This document shows, one piece after another, positions 25,260-33,536 of a stretch of 64,000 bases of DNA. Below the pieces are notes generated by a model. The model was not told the DNA's origin. It saw only the letters and a list, made by a program, of their open reading frames with translations, and searched no databases. Made by a program: the position numbers and the translations under genes. How positions within the stretch are numbered: the stretch's first letter is position 1; every line of letters starts with the position of its first letter. This stretch comes from Verrucomicrobiaceae bacterium (GTDB lineage: Bacteria; Verrucomicrobiota; Verrucomicrobiia; Verrucomicrobiales; Verrucomicrobiaceae): positions 25,665-89,664 of the forward strand of contig CANIBP010000020.1 in assembly GCA_947466075.1 (NCBI GenBank), given 5' to 3'.

Positions 25260-25643
25260 ATGTCAGGTCTGTTGCCATTTCCTCCGCACACCTCCTTGGA
25301 GGTAATCCAAGTCTTGTTCCTGCTCTTCGCAGGACATGCGGTCATGGACTACCCCTTGCAGGGCGAGTTCCTCTCCACCTGCAAAAACCGCCACCTGCTC
25401 TACAAGCTGCAGGATCCCTCCCGCCCTCGGGCGATCTGGCCTTGGTGCATGACAGCGCACTGCCTCATCCACGCCGTTACCGTCTGGGCCATCACTGGCT
25501 GCTTTGTCCTCTGCGTCATCGAATTCGTCCTGCACTGGATCATCGACTTCGCCAAGTGCGAGAACTGGACCACCTTCAACCAGGATCAGGCGCTGCATTA
25601 CCTCTGCAAGATCGCCTACGTCATCGCAGCGATGCTGTATTGA
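25260..25643 (+). CDS. DUF3307-family membrane protein
   Basis: The 127-residue protein resembles the DUF3307 family: LFLLFAGHAVMDYPLQGEFL (H and D in the first helix, as in HLxxDFxLQ), HCLIHAVTVWAITGCFVL, and EFVLHWIIDFAKCENWTTFN followed by DQALHYLCK. The conserved His and Asp residues near membrane helices are family hallmarks, but the function is unknown. Some phages carry related proteins. The ATG at 25260 gives the expected N-terminus; an ATG at 25215 would add 15 residues. An inverted repeat immediately follows the stop. Confidence 0.75.
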   Translation: MSGLLPFPPHTSLEVIQVLFLLFAGHAVMDYPLQGEFLSTCKNRHLLYKLQDPSRPRAIWPWCMTAHCLIHAVTVWAITGCFVLCVIEFVLHWIIDFAKCENWTTFNQDQALHYLCKIAYVIAAMLY

Positions 25644-25730
25644 AGTTCCAAGTTTCAGGTTTCAAGTGAGTCCCTGCGCGACGATTCATGCCTGGCAGAA
25701 CTTGAAACCTTGAACCTGTAACTTGAAACT
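25643..25730. repeat. Inverted repeat of AAGTTTCAAGT-type units in the intergenic gap
   Basis: AGGTTTCAAGT (25657-25667) and ACTTGAAACCT (25700-25710) are perfect 11-bp arms with a 32-base spacer. Further degenerate copies (AAGTTCCAAGTTTC at 25643-25656; AACTTGAAACT at 25720-25730) extend both arms. The RNA could fold into a long imperfect hairpin between the DUF3307 gene and the next gene. It resembles interspersed repeats more than a classical terminator, because no T run follows. Confidence 0.6.
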
Positions 25731-25738
25731 CTGAGCGT

Positions 25739-27139
25739 ATGCAACGCACCGCCATCCTGAACGTCGTCGGCCTCACCACGCGGCTCATTGGCGAGCACAC
25801 CCCCGCGATCCGTGCATTCATCGAGCGCAACCGCTCCACGCTCATCGAGCCGGTGCTCCCCGCCGTCACCTGCACGGCTCAGGCGACTTATCTGACCGGC
25901 AGACTGCCGCGCGACCACGGTGCCGTCGCCAACGGCTGGTATGATCGTGAGTACGCCGAGCACCGCTTCTGGAAACAGCCCGAGCAGCTCATGCACGGCG
26001 AGAAACTGTGGGAGGCGCTCCGCCGCGTCGATCCGCAGTTCACCTGCGCGAAGCTCTTCTGGTGGTTCAACATGTATTCCACCGCGGACATCTCGATCAC
26101 GCCACGTCCGCTGTATCCCGCCGATGGCCGCAAAGTCTTCGATATCCACACGCAGCCCATGCCGCTGCGGGATCGCATCAAAAAAGACCTCGGCCCCTTT
26201 CCCTTCCGCAGCTTCTGGGGCCCCGGCTCAGACATCAAATCCTCCATCTGGATCGCCGAAAGCGCCAAATGGATCGAGGAAAAGCACTGGCCCGGCCTCT
26301 CGCTCGTTTACCTCCCGCATCTCGACTACAACCTCCAGCGCGTCGGCCTCGACATGGAGAAAATCCGTTTCGACCTCCGTCAGATCGACAACGTCGTCGG
26401 CGATCTCATCCGCTTCTACGAGACACGGAACATCAAGGTCGTCCTCCTCTCCGAATACGGCATCACCAACGTCGAACAGCCCGTCCACCTGAACCGCGTC
26501 TTCCGCGAACGCGGCTGGCTCAGCATCAAAGACGAACTCGGGCGCGAAACTCTCGACCTCGGCGGCTCCAAGGCCTTCGCCATCGCCGATCATCAGATCG
26601 CCCACGTCTATGTGAACGATCAGAGCCTCCTCGCCAACGTGCGCGGCGCTCTCGAGGCCACGCCCGGCGTCGCCCAGGTGCTCGGCAAGATGGAAAAACA
26701 TCTCCACGGCCTCAATCACGAGCGCAGCGGCGATCTCATCGCCATCGCCGACGCCAAAAGCTGGTTCACCTACTACTACTGGCAGGACGACCGCAAAGCC
26801 CCCGACTTCGCCCGCTGCGTCGATATCCACCGCAAATGCGGCTACGACCCCGTCGAACTCTTCCTCGATCCAAAGCTCAAGTGGCCTAAGCTCAAGATCG
26901 CCGGCAAGCTCGCGAAGAAAGCTCTCGGCCAGCGCATGCTCATGGACATCATCCCGCTCGACGCATCGCTCGTCAAAGGCTCCCACGGCCGCATCCCCGA
27001 AGACCGCAGCGACTGGCCCGTCCTCATCGGCGACTTCGACCAGCTCCCCCGCACCGGCATCCTCGCCGCCCACGAAGTCTGCAACCACCTCTTCCGCCTC
27101 TGCTCCAGCGGGCATGGGTATGGGAGTGTGGGGTTGTGA
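25739..27139 (+). CDS. Alkaline phosphatase superfamily / nucleotide pyrophosphatase-like protein
   Basis: The 466-residue protein resembles type I phosphodiesterase/nucleotide pyrophosphatases: LPAVTCTAQATYLTGRLPRD with the nucleophile-position Thr, HGAVANGWYDREY, LVYLPHLDYNLQRVG with metal-binding D and H, LLSEYGITNVEQPVHLNR, and FAIADHQIAHVYVN. The first metal-binding Asp that normally follows strand 1 appears replaced (NVVGLTTRLIGEHTP), as in a subfamily of cytoplasmic members. There is no signal peptide. Activity could be on phosphodiesters or phosphonates, or may be altered. The C-terminus ends close to an AT-richer segment. Confidence 0.8.
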   Translation: MQRTAILNVVGLTTRLIGEHTPAIRAFIERNRSTLIEPVLPAVTCTAQATYLTGRLPRDHGAVANGWYDREYAEHRFWKQPEQLMHGEKLWEALRRVDPQFTCAKLFWWFNMYSTADISITPRPLYPADGRKVFDIHTQPMPLRDRIKKDLGPFPFRSFWGPGSDIKSSIWIAESAKWIEEKHWPGLSLVYLPHLDYNLQRVGLDMEKIRFDLRQIDNVVGDLIRFYETRNIKVVLLSEYGITNVEQPVHLNRVFRERGWLSIKDELGRETLDLGGSKAFAIADHQIAHVYVNDQSLLANVRGALEATPGVAQVLGKMEKHLHGLNHERSGDLIAIADAKSWFTYYYWQDDRKAPDFARCVDIHRKCGYDPVELFLDPKLKWPKLKIAGKLAKKALGQRMLMDIIPLDASLVKGSHGRIPEDRSDWPVLIGDFDQLPRTGILAAHEVCNHLFRLCSSGHGYGSVGL

Positions 27140-27192
27140 TCTAATTAGCCAAGCCTAGCCAATCAAAAAATTGTTAGCCGCACTAACGTAAG

Positions 27193-27651
27193 ATGGAAGC
27201 ACGGGCATCATATCTACTTGAGCAGACCGACACGGTTCTCTTTAGAGCTGGCGGCTGTCATGTCTTCGCGTTGACGCTCCGTTCCCTATATGGATACCCA
27301 CTGCTTTGGGTCAAAGAAGACGAAAATCGTCATGATCATTTGGCGTGTGATGCAGGCGGTGGATATGCATTGGATTTCTTTGGGGCCTTCACTCACGATG
27401 AGTATATCAAAGCAGCAAAACTCCATTCACGCCAAATTGAGTTCGAGCCAATCGAGGAAGCAGAAGTAAGAGGTCGGTTTGTCTTTGTACCTGGTCGCGG
27501 CTATTACGCACATCCAGATTTCATGCTGCCAGCCACGGAAAGGGCGAACACTTGGATCATGAAACACCACGAGTATTTTGACGGCGCAAAAAGGTGTGCG
27601 ATTCCAGGGGTGAGCCGTGTGGAAGTGGCTAACCTTAATGAAATATTGTGA
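27193..27651 (+). CDS. Orphan protein with Cys/His/Asp pattern (papain-like fold suspected)
   Basis: No family is recognised with certainty in this 152-residue protein. The region AGGCHVFALTLRSLYGYPLL has a cysteine at the start of a helix, and HDHLACDAGGGYALDFFGAF follows with His and Asp on strands. This Cys-helix, His-strand, Asp-strand order is that of papain/NlpC-like proteases and transglutaminase-like proteins. The base composition is noticeably more AT-rich than neighbours and the upstream gap (27140-27192) is AT-rich too, suggesting acquisition by transfer. It is convergent with the SUMF1-like gene (15 bases between stops). A role in conflict or toxin systems is possible but not shown. 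Confidence 0.6.
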   Translation: MEARASYLLEQTDTVLFRAGGCHVFALTLRSLYGYPLLWVKEDENRHDHLACDAGGGYALDFFGAFTHDEYIKAAKLHSRQIEFEPIEEAEVRGRFVFVPGRGYYAHPDFMLPATERANTWIMKHHEYFDGAKRCAIPGVSRVEVANLNEIL

Positions 27652-27666
27652 TTTTAGATTTCCCAA

Positions 27667-28536
27667 TTAACGGTATGGAACTAGGCCGGGGCGGAAGCCT
27701 AGGAACCAGTCCCGGTCGTTTGGGCTGCTGATGCTCCAGCTTGCTGAGCGGCAGTCGGCGGCGTCATAGTTCCAAGCGCCGCCGCGAAACACGCGAGCAA
27801 AACCAGTGACAGGCCCGGTGGGATCAATGCCGCCGATGCGATGAGAGCGAACGCCCAACCAATCAGCGCACCACTCCCATACATTGCCATGCATATCTTG
27901 CAGGCCCCAAGCATTGGGCGGGTAACTGCCAACGATGGTGGTCTGGTTCAAAAAAGGTCCCTTGATCTCGGTGCCGTAGGGAACGGCCCCATCACAGTTC
28001 GCCTCCAGGCCATTGAGCATGCTGCCGAAGTGGAAAGGCGTGGTTGTCCCCGCACGGCAGGCATATTCCCACTGCGCTTCCGTGGGCAGTGCATAGCGAA
28101 AGCCGCTGGGCAAATTTTCCTGTGCATTGAGTTTGTTGCAAAACTCTGCCGCATCATCCCAACTCACAGTCTCTACTGGCAGTTCCATGCTGCCTTTGAA
28201 TTCGCTCGGATTGTTCCCCATCAGCGCCTGCCACTGCCCCTGAGTTACTGGCGTGCGTGCCAGCCAAAACCCCTGGCTGATCTGCACTTGGACTTGGTTT
28301 TCACATTCATCATGCCCTTCTTCATCTTCTGGGCAGCCCATGAGGAACTCGCCAGGTGGACACCAGATCATCTTCATGCCGAGACTGTTCGTGAAGCTGG
28401 CAGGTGCCAGGGTGTGTGCGGCATCCGCCTCGGCCAACAGGCGATCCACCAAGTCCAACTGCTGCTCCACTCGCCGCACCAGCGTCTGCGGCGAGCTGAG
28501 CTGGAGTTCGAGCTTGGACTGCTTGGAGTGACTCAT
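27667..28536 (-). CDS. SUMF1/FGE-fold protein
   Basis: The 289-residue protein has a short coiled N-terminus (TLVRRVEQQLDLVDRLLAEA) and then an FGE-sulfatase domain: NSLGMKMIWCPPGEFLMGCP, TQGQWQALMGNNPSEFKG, LPTEAQWEYACRAGTTTPF, GLQDMHGNVWEWCADW, and DWFLGFRPGLV. Genuine formylglycine-generating enzymes have two nearby copper-binding cysteines in the C-terminal loop. Here only one (C262 in AADCRSAS) is evident, so sulfatase activation is doubtful. The start overlaps the stop of the J-domain gene by ATGA (28533-28536), implying a matched pair. SUMF1-fold proteins often serve as binding domains in signalling or defence proteins. Confidence 0.88.
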   Translation of the reverse strand: MSHSKQSKLELQLSSPQTLVRRVEQQLDLVDRLLAEADAAHTLAPASFTNSLGMKMIWCPPGEFLMGCPEDEEGHDECENQVQVQISQGFWLARTPVTQGQWQALMGNNPSEFKGSMELPVETVSWDDAAEFCNKLNAQENLPSGFRYALPTEAQWEYACRAGTTTPFHFGSMLNGLEANCDGAVPYGTEIKGPFLNQTTIVGSYPPNAWGLQDMHGNVWEWCADWLGVRSHRIGGIDPTGPVTGFARVFRGGAWNYDAADCRSASWSISSPNDRDWFLGFRPGLVPYR

Positions 28537-29483
28537 GGCTTTGATCCCTCAATGGCATCAGCTAGCCGTTTGATCTCCTGATCGAGCTTCATGGCCTGGG
28601 TTTGGAAGTAAGCATCCCACTCGGGATGCTGAGACATGACACGGCAGGCGGCGGACTGCTGCACCGCTGCCAGCTCGGCACGGGCTTTTTCCAACGCGGC
28701 TCGAACGGCCTGAACGCGTGCCTGGAGACTGGCCTTTTGATCTGCCTCCGTGGCCTTGTCCGACGCGGTGAAGATGTCGGCCTCTGCCTGCGCTGCGATC
28801 TGCTGCACCCGCACCAAGTTCCCCTTCTCGTAAGCCTCGCTCAAGTCACGGAACATGGCCGCAGCGGCGGCTTGGTGCTCCAGAGGCACGACATCGGGGT
28901 GGCATTTCTTGGAGGCTTTGCGGAACAGACGTTTCAACTCCTGCCGCTCATCTTCGGACAGCTCCCACTTCGTGCGGGCATCCTCCTCCTCACGAAAGGC
29001 GCTATCCTGCTGAAAGCTGTCGTAGTCTTGTTGTGCCTGCGCGTAGTCAGCGGCCTTCGCCGGGTCTGCCGCAGCTTCACGCTCGCGCAACAGCACGCGG
29101 AGACGCAGCAACTTCTCCAGCCGCGCGCCGAGGGACTGATGATGCGCGGCATGAAAGCGGGCGATCTGATGCGCCAGCTCCGCCTGCTCGGCCTCAGCCT
29201 CGGCCAAATTGGAGGAGAGTCTCTCCAACTCGGCCTCCAGCAGCGTGATCTCGGGGTCCGTCCAACGAACGAGCCGGGTGCCCTCGGTAAGCGCAGTGGT
29301 AATGAGCCTGCCTGCCTCCGCATAACGGTGTGTGCTGAAACACTCGATGATATGCGCAATGCTGCCAATCTCCCGATGCGTCTGAAGCCTGGTAGCAGCA
29401 GATGAGGCCAGCTCGACATCGCCAAGATCAAGCAGCGCCTTCAGGGCTTGCAAGCGGGAGATGAGTTCGGAAGGAAGCGTCAT
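28533..29483 (-). CDS. Coiled-coil protein with internal J domain
   Basis: The 316-residue protein has a helical N-terminus (1-75), a long coiled coil (80-145, LLEAELERLSSNLAEAEAEQ), a J domain at about 176-235 with LKRLFRKASKKCHPDVVP (HPD at 195-197), and a second coiled coil (about 248-310). J domains recruit and stimulate Hsp70/DnaK through the HPD motif, and here it is embedded between coiled coils rather than N-terminal. The ATG at 29483 was preferred to a start at 29513, which would overlap thiS. It is coupled to the SUMF1-like gene by ATGA. No named system with this pair is known to me. Confidence 0.78.
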   Translation of the reverse strand: MTLPSELISRLQALKALLDLGDVELASSAATRLQTHREIGSIAHIIECFSTHRYAEAGRLITTALTEGTRLVRWTDPEITLLEAELERLSSNLAEAEAEQAELAHQIARFHAAHHQSLGARLEKLLRLRVLLREREAAADPAKAADYAQAQQDYDSFQQDSAFREEEDARTKWELSEDERQELKRLFRKASKKCHPDVVPLEHQAAAAAMFRDLSEAYEKGNLVRVQQIAAQAEADIFTASDKATEADQKASLQARVQAVRAALEKARAELAAVQQSAACRVMSQHPEWDAYFQTQAMKLDQEIKRLADAIEGSKP

Positions 29484-29509
29484 GAATCGTTTGCTGGCTG
29501 CGTTTCGCC

Positions 29510-29710
29510 TCACCCGCCCGCCGTGATCTGCACGATCTCGATCACGTCGCCATCACTCACCGTGGCGGTCTCAATCTCACGCAGCAGCAGCGCGGCTTGA
29601 TTCTGCTCCACCACCACCGGCTTCCCGGCCAGCCCGACGGCTGCGAGCAGCGACTTCACCGTCTGCGGGGCTTCAAACTCACGCTTCTCTCCGTTCAAAG
29701 TGATCTTCAT
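29510..29710 (-). CDS. thiS: Sulfur carrier protein ThiS
   Basis: The 66-residue beta-grasp protein ends in Gly-Gly (IVQITAGG), the site of thiocarboxylation for thiazole synthesis in thiamin biosynthesis. MKITLNGEKREF at the start and the spacing of strands fit ThiS. It lies 47 bases after thiH and 26 bases before the J-domain gene, all on the minus strand. ThiG, its usual partner between thiS and thiH, is not encoded here, so it must be elsewhere if the pathway is complete. Confidence 0.92.
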   Translation of the reverse strand: MKITLNGEKREFEAPQTVKSLLAAVGLAGKPVVVEQNQAALLLREIETATVSDGDVIEIVQITAGG

Positions 29711-29757
29711 GGGATTAGAAATTCGTCATTCCTCATTCTGATTTCATCATTGCGCCC

Positions 29758-30897
29758 TCAAGCCACCATCGTCGCGAGGATCGACGCATCCCAGTCCTTC
29801 CAAACGGGATCCAGGCCGCGCTGGCGCAGCATCTCGGCCACGCTTTGCGGCGAGCGTTGATCTGCGATGCCAAACTGGCCTTCGGCACGATTCGTCTCGG
29901 CCTTCGTCTCCACTTCGACGCGTTTGCCGCGTACGGTGAGATGTAGATCATCATTCCCAGCACCTGTGTAGCCGCCCGGCTCGGTATGACTGCCAGCGCT
30001 CATCACCGTGATGCCCAACGGTGCCAGCGCATCTCGCAACGGCGCGGACTCACGCGTGCTCAAAATGATGCCCACTTCTGGAAACGTGATGCGAAACGCG
30101 CAGATCGTCTGCACCAGCGCCCAATCGGGAAAATCCGTCATCGGCGTGAATCCGCCCGCCGCCGGACGCAGACGCGGAAACGCCACGGTGAAGGTCGATT
30201 TCCAGCAGTGTTTATAAAGATGCTCCAAATGCGCCGCCAATCGCAGCGCTTCAAGCCGCCAGTCGCTTAGGCCAAACAACGCCCCAATGCCGATACGACG
30301 AAAACCGCCCGCATAACCGCGTTCCGGGCACGCCAACCGCCAGTCGAAGTCTTTCTTCGGCCCCGCCGTGTGCATGTCCGCATAAATACCGCGATCATAC
30401 GTCTCCTGATACACCACGAGTCCTTCTGCGCCCGCCTTGACCATGTGCTCATACTCCGGTGCCTCCATCGGCCCGACCTCGATGCCAATTGTCGGCACAA
30501 AGTCACGCAACGCCCGGATACACTCCTCCAGATAGCCATCACTCACAAAGCGGGGATGCTCACCCGCCACGAGCAGGATGTTCCGAAAGCCCTGCGCCAC
30601 GAGATGCTTCGCCTCGGCCACGACTTGCTCCACCGTGAGCGTCACACGTAGGATGGCGTTGTTGTCCCGCGAGAAACCGCAGTAGCTGCAGTTGTTCACG
30701 CACTCGTTCGAAACATACAGCGGTGCAAACAGCCGCATCGTGCGCCCAAAGTTCCGCCGCGTGATCATCCGCGACTCCTTCGCCATCGCCTCGATCTGCG
30801 CCGGAGCCTTCGGCTCCAGCAACGCCGCAAACCGCTCCATCAGCAGCGATTTGCGCGCCGGGAGGGCATCAAGCGTGGGAATGAAGGTGGTTTGCAT
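29758..30897 (-). CDS. thiH: 2-iminoacetate synthase ThiH
   Basis: The protein has about 379 residues and is a radical SAM tyrosine lyase supplying dehydroglycine for the thiazole ring of thiamin. The [4Fe-4S] cysteines are C66, C70 and C73 in ECVNNCSYCGFSR. Other features are LLVAGEHPRFVSDGYLEEC, GIEVGPMEAPEYEHM, YQETYDRGIYADMHTAGPKK and the C-terminal SAGSHTEPGGYTG. The ATG at 30897 was chosen because the conserved N-terminus (MQTTFIPTLD) starts there. ThiS follows. The oxygen-sensitive ThiH route suggests low-oxygen capability, although facultative organisms also have it. Confidence 0.95.
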   Translation of the reverse strand: MQTTFIPTLDALPARKSLLMERFAALLEPKAPAQIEAMAKESRMITRRNFGRTMRLFAPLYVSNECVNNCSYCGFSRDNNAILRVTLTVEQVVAEAKHLVAQGFRNILLVAGEHPRFVSDGYLEECIRALRDFVPTIGIEVGPMEAPEYEHMVKAGAEGLVVYQETYDRGIYADMHTAGPKKDFDWRLACPERGYAGGFRRIGIGALFGLSDWRLEALRLAAHLEHLYKHCWKSTFTVAFPRLRPAAGGFTPMTDFPDWALVQTICAFRITFPEVGIILSTRESAPLRDALAPLGITVMSAGSHTEPGGYTGAGNDDLHLTVRGKRVEVETKAETNRAEGQFGIADQRSPQSVAEMLRQRGLDPVWKDWDASILATMVA

Positions 30898-30943
30898 CAG
30901 GACTGCTTTGCATAGTCCGCAATCCGGCATCTGCAATCCACAA

Positions 30944-31291
30944 TCACCCGACATACTGCGTGATGAACACCTCATTCCCCTCCGCATCGCGGAAGACGCC
31001 GAGTAAAATCGGCTCGCCTTCTCGCTGTTCGGGCGATTGCAGGATCTTCGCGCCCGACTTCGCGATTTTCTCCGCAATCGCCAACACGTCCTCGTATTGA
31101 AAGCTAAGCCCGGTTGGATTGCGCGAGCTATCATGGCCACCGTGCAACGCGATGATCGCGTCGCCGTGACGCAGTTCGGTCCAGAACTCGCTCACGAACA
31201 CTTCTTCTAGGCCGATCACATCGCGGTAAAAAGCCACGGCGCGTTTCATATCGACCGCCATGAGCATGAACTTCACTTTTTCGGGCTTCAT
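30944..31291 (-). CDS. VOC-family protein (glyoxalase/bleomycin-resistance fold)
   Basis: The protein has about 115 residues with the vicinal-oxygen-chelate fold: KFMLMAVDMKRAVAFYRDVI at the start and GVFRDAEGNEVFITQYVG at the end, with paired beta-alpha-beta units. Metal-ligand positions are partly visible (E near the C-terminus, H in ALHGGHD), but the substrate cannot be inferred. The ATG at 31291 begins the conserved strand; an upstream start would add 13 residues. It precedes thiH by 46 bases and may be co-transcribed, and it is divergent from dacB. Confidence 0.82.
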   Translation of the reverse strand: MKPEKVKFMLMAVDMKRAVAFYRDVIGLEEVFVSEFWTELRHGDAIIALHGGHDSSRNPTGLSFQYEDVLAIAEKIAKSGAKILQSPEQREGEPILLGVFRDAEGNEVFITQYVG

Positions 31292-31369
31292 GGCGGCGAA
31301 ACTGCCCGTGCCTGGCAAAACCGCAAGCACCTCGCTTGGCGGCAGACGGATTCACGCTACCATCGGCCC

Positions 31370-32827
31370 ATGCTGAAAAACATCGTCATACTTCTGCTCG
31401 CCTCGGCTTTGGCAGCTGTGCTGCTGATTCGCCATGGAGACGAACATACCCACATGGTGGAATCTGCGCCCGTGGTGCCAGTCCCAATGCCGCCTGCACC
31501 TGTGCTTCCGGCTCCCCAGCCTGTGACGGTGCTGCCTGAACCGACGCCACCGCCTCACCCGATCACAACCTTGCTGCGCGAAGCGCATGCCAACACCGCA
31601 CTGGCTGGGGCCGCGATTGGTTTCTGCCTGATCAATGCCAAGGGCGAGATCGTGCTGGCTGAGGATGCAGACACCGCCTTCATCCCCGCTTCCAGTCTCA
31701 AAACGCTCACCACCGCCACCGCCCTCGAAATCCTCGGGCCCGACTTTCGTTTTAACACAGAACTAAAATCCACCACGCCGATCAAGGACGGCATCATTCA
31801 GGGAGCGCTCGTCATCAGTGGTGGAGGTGATCCGATGCTTGCCGTGGGCGATTTAAACTCATGGGCCGCTGATTTGAAGCAGCGCGGGCTCACACGAGTC
31901 ACGGGCGGCATTCGTGGGGATGGCAGTCTGTTTCAAGGCAGCCTCTACGGCGATTTTTGGAACTGGGGCGACATTGGCAACGGTTACGGTAGCGGTGTGA
32001 GCGGCTTAAATCTCAACCACAACCGCTACATCGTCATGTTTCGCGCTGGAGTATCCGTGGGATCACCTGCGGAGCTTCTCGGTATCAATCTCGACATTCC
32101 TGACACCAATTGGAAAAATGAAGTCACGACCGGCTCCGCTGAGTCAGGTGATGGCGTGGTCATTCATGGTGGTGAAAGCACCTCGGCGATTCATCTGCGC
32201 GGCACCGTGCCGCTTGGAGTCGCCAAATTTCAGGTCGCTGGAGCTGTACCAGATCCTGTGAGTCTCGCCGCGTATCTATTTCGCAAAGCATTGCAATCGG
32301 CGGGCATTCAAGTGGGAGCCAGCAAAGCCAGCGCTGGGCAGGCGACTCATTCGCTGCTGCAGCACTCCTCTCCACCGCTGATCGAAATCGTGAAAAGCAT
32401 CCACACCACCTCCGATAATCACGAAACCGAATGCGTCTTCCGCATGCTTGGCGTGAAGGCGGGCAAACCGTCCGCCGAGGTCATTCGTGAACACTGGAAA
32501 ACTCGGGGTCTCGATTTCATCGGCCTGCGCATGGAAGACGGCTGCGGCCTGGCACGTGCTGATTTCATCCGCCCGCAAGATCTCGCCCGTTTGCAGTTTC
32601 TTGCCGGTCAAGGTCCGCAGGGAGTTGCCTACAAAGCCTCGCTGCTATCCAAGGATGGCCTCAAATGGAAAGGCGGCGCGATGTCCGGTGTCCGCAGCTT
32701 CACCGGCTATGTCACGGGCAAGTCTGGCGAAGAATTCTGCTTCGCTTTCATGGTCAACCACTACACCGATGGCAAAGCCGTCTCCGAACTCAGTCAGCGC
32801 GTGATGGATGCGATGCTGGGGCTGTGA
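31370..32827 (+). CDS. dacB: D-alanyl-D-alanine carboxypeptidase/endopeptidase (PBP4 type, S13)
   Basis: The 485-residue protein has an N-terminal membrane anchor (IVILLLASALAAVLLI) and a long proline-rich linker (residues 34-63), then a class C penicillin-binding-protein domain. The SxxK motif is S108-S-L-K111 (IPASSLKTLTTATALE), the SxN motif is SDN in HTTSDNHETE, and the third motif appears as KGG in KWKGGAMSGVRSFTGY. It trims or cleaves peptide cross-links in the periplasmic wall. The short gap to the divergent VOC gene contains the promoter region. Its stop is one base from the convergent DUF1080 stop. Confidence 0.92.
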   Translation: MLKNIVILLLASALAAVLLIRHGDEHTHMVESAPVVPVPMPPAPVLPAPQPVTVLPEPTPPPHPITTLLREAHANTALAGAAIGFCLINAKGEIVLAEDADTAFIPASSLKTLTTATALEILGPDFRFNTELKSTTPIKDGIIQGALVISGGGDPMLAVGDLNSWAADLKQRGLTRVTGGIRGDGSLFQGSLYGDFWNWGDIGNGYGSGVSGLNLNHNRYIVMFRAGVSVGSPAELLGINLDIPDTNWKNEVTTGSAESGDGVVIHGGESTSAIHLRGTVPLGVAKFQVAGAVPDPVSLAAYLFRKALQSAGIQVGASKASAGQATHSLLQHSSPPLIEIVKSIHTTSDNHETECVFRMLGVKAGKPSAEVIREHWKTRGLDFIGLRMEDGCGLARADFIRPQDLARLQFLAGQGPQGVAYKASLLSKDGLKWKGGAMSGVRSFTGYVTGKSGEEFCFAFMVNHYTDGKAVSELSQRVMDAMLGL

Positions 32828-32828
32828 A

Positions 32829-33455
32829 CTACTTCAGCTCCTGAATCCGCAGATTGCGGAACTTGTAGGTCTGCCCCTTCTCACCGTGATGCTGGATGGC
32901 GATCACGCCGCTGGCGTCCTTGTCATCTTCCACGTCGGTGGTCAGCACGCCGTTGACGAAAATCTTGAGGCTCTTGCCTCTGCACTCGATGCGGTAGGTG
33001 TTCCAGTCGTTGCGCTTGAAGGCCTCGACTGCACGAGCGCGGAACGCGGCTTCACTTTCGGCATTGCCCTTGATTGGGCTGATGAACCACATCCGGCGTC
33101 CTTCATCATACAAGCCACCGCTCCACTTGCGTTTTGCATCGCCATCGACTTCGGCCTGGTAGCCGAAGACTTTGTTCTTCTCCACGTGAGCGCGAAACAT
33201 GAAGCCGCTGTTCGCTTGGCCTTCCGGCAGCAGGATGTCGCCTTCAAAAATGAAGTCGCCGTAGGTTTTCTCGGTCACGACGAAGAATTTCTTGTCGCCG
33301 GTGAGATGAACTTCCCCATTCACGACTTCGATCTTCCCCCAGTCATACGCATTCTTCCATCCGGTCATCGTCTTGCCGTCGAAGAGCGAGACCCAGTCTT
33401 CTGCGGCGGCAGGAATGGCGATGGCGAGAGCGGCGAGGATAAGATGCTTTTTCAT
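32829..33455 (-). CDS. DUF1080 / 3-keto-disaccharide hydrolase family, exported
   Basis: The 208-residue protein has a Sec signal (LILAALAIAIPAAAEDW) and a lectin-like jelly-roll domain with WVSLFDGKTMTGWKN, GDFIFEGDILLPEGQANSGF, MFRAHVEKNKVFGYQAEVD and GVIAIQHHGEKGQTYKFRNL. These are hallmarks of DUF1080, very common in Verrucomicrobiota and Planctomycetes and, in some members, active as 3-keto-glycoside hydrolases. That would fit with the exported Gfo/Idh/MocA oxidoreductases, which can make keto-sugars. The specific substrate is unknown. It is convergent with dacB and about 80 bases from the divergent toxin-antitoxin genes. Confidence 0.9.
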   Translation of the reverse strand: MKKHLILAALAIAIPAAAEDWVSLFDGKTMTGWKNAYDWGKIEVVNGEVHLTGDKKFFVVTEKTYGDFIFEGDILLPEGQANSGFMFRAHVEKNKVFGYQAEVDGDAKRKWSGGLYDEGRRMWFISPIKGNAESEAAFRARAVEAFKRNDWNTYRIECRGKSLKIFVNGVLTTDVEDDKDASGVIAIQHHGEKGQTYKFRNLRIQELK

Positions 33456-33504
33456 GGTGGAGGTCCGAATCTGGCAGAATTGGCTTAAGAGGCAATCCAA
33501 GCTT

Positions 33505-33518
33505 GATGTTATAACATC
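33505..33518. promoter_or_regulatory. Perfect 14-bp palindrome upstream of AbrB antitoxin (operator)
   Basis: GATGTTATAACATC is a perfect 14-bp palindrome ending 18 bases before the antitoxin ATG. It contains a TATAAC segment that could be part of a -10 element. AbrB/MazE-type antitoxins bind DNA as dimers and repress their own operon, so this is a strong candidate for the autoregulatory operator. Confidence 0.65.
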
Positions 33519-33536
33519 CGTGCCTACACTCCTTCC

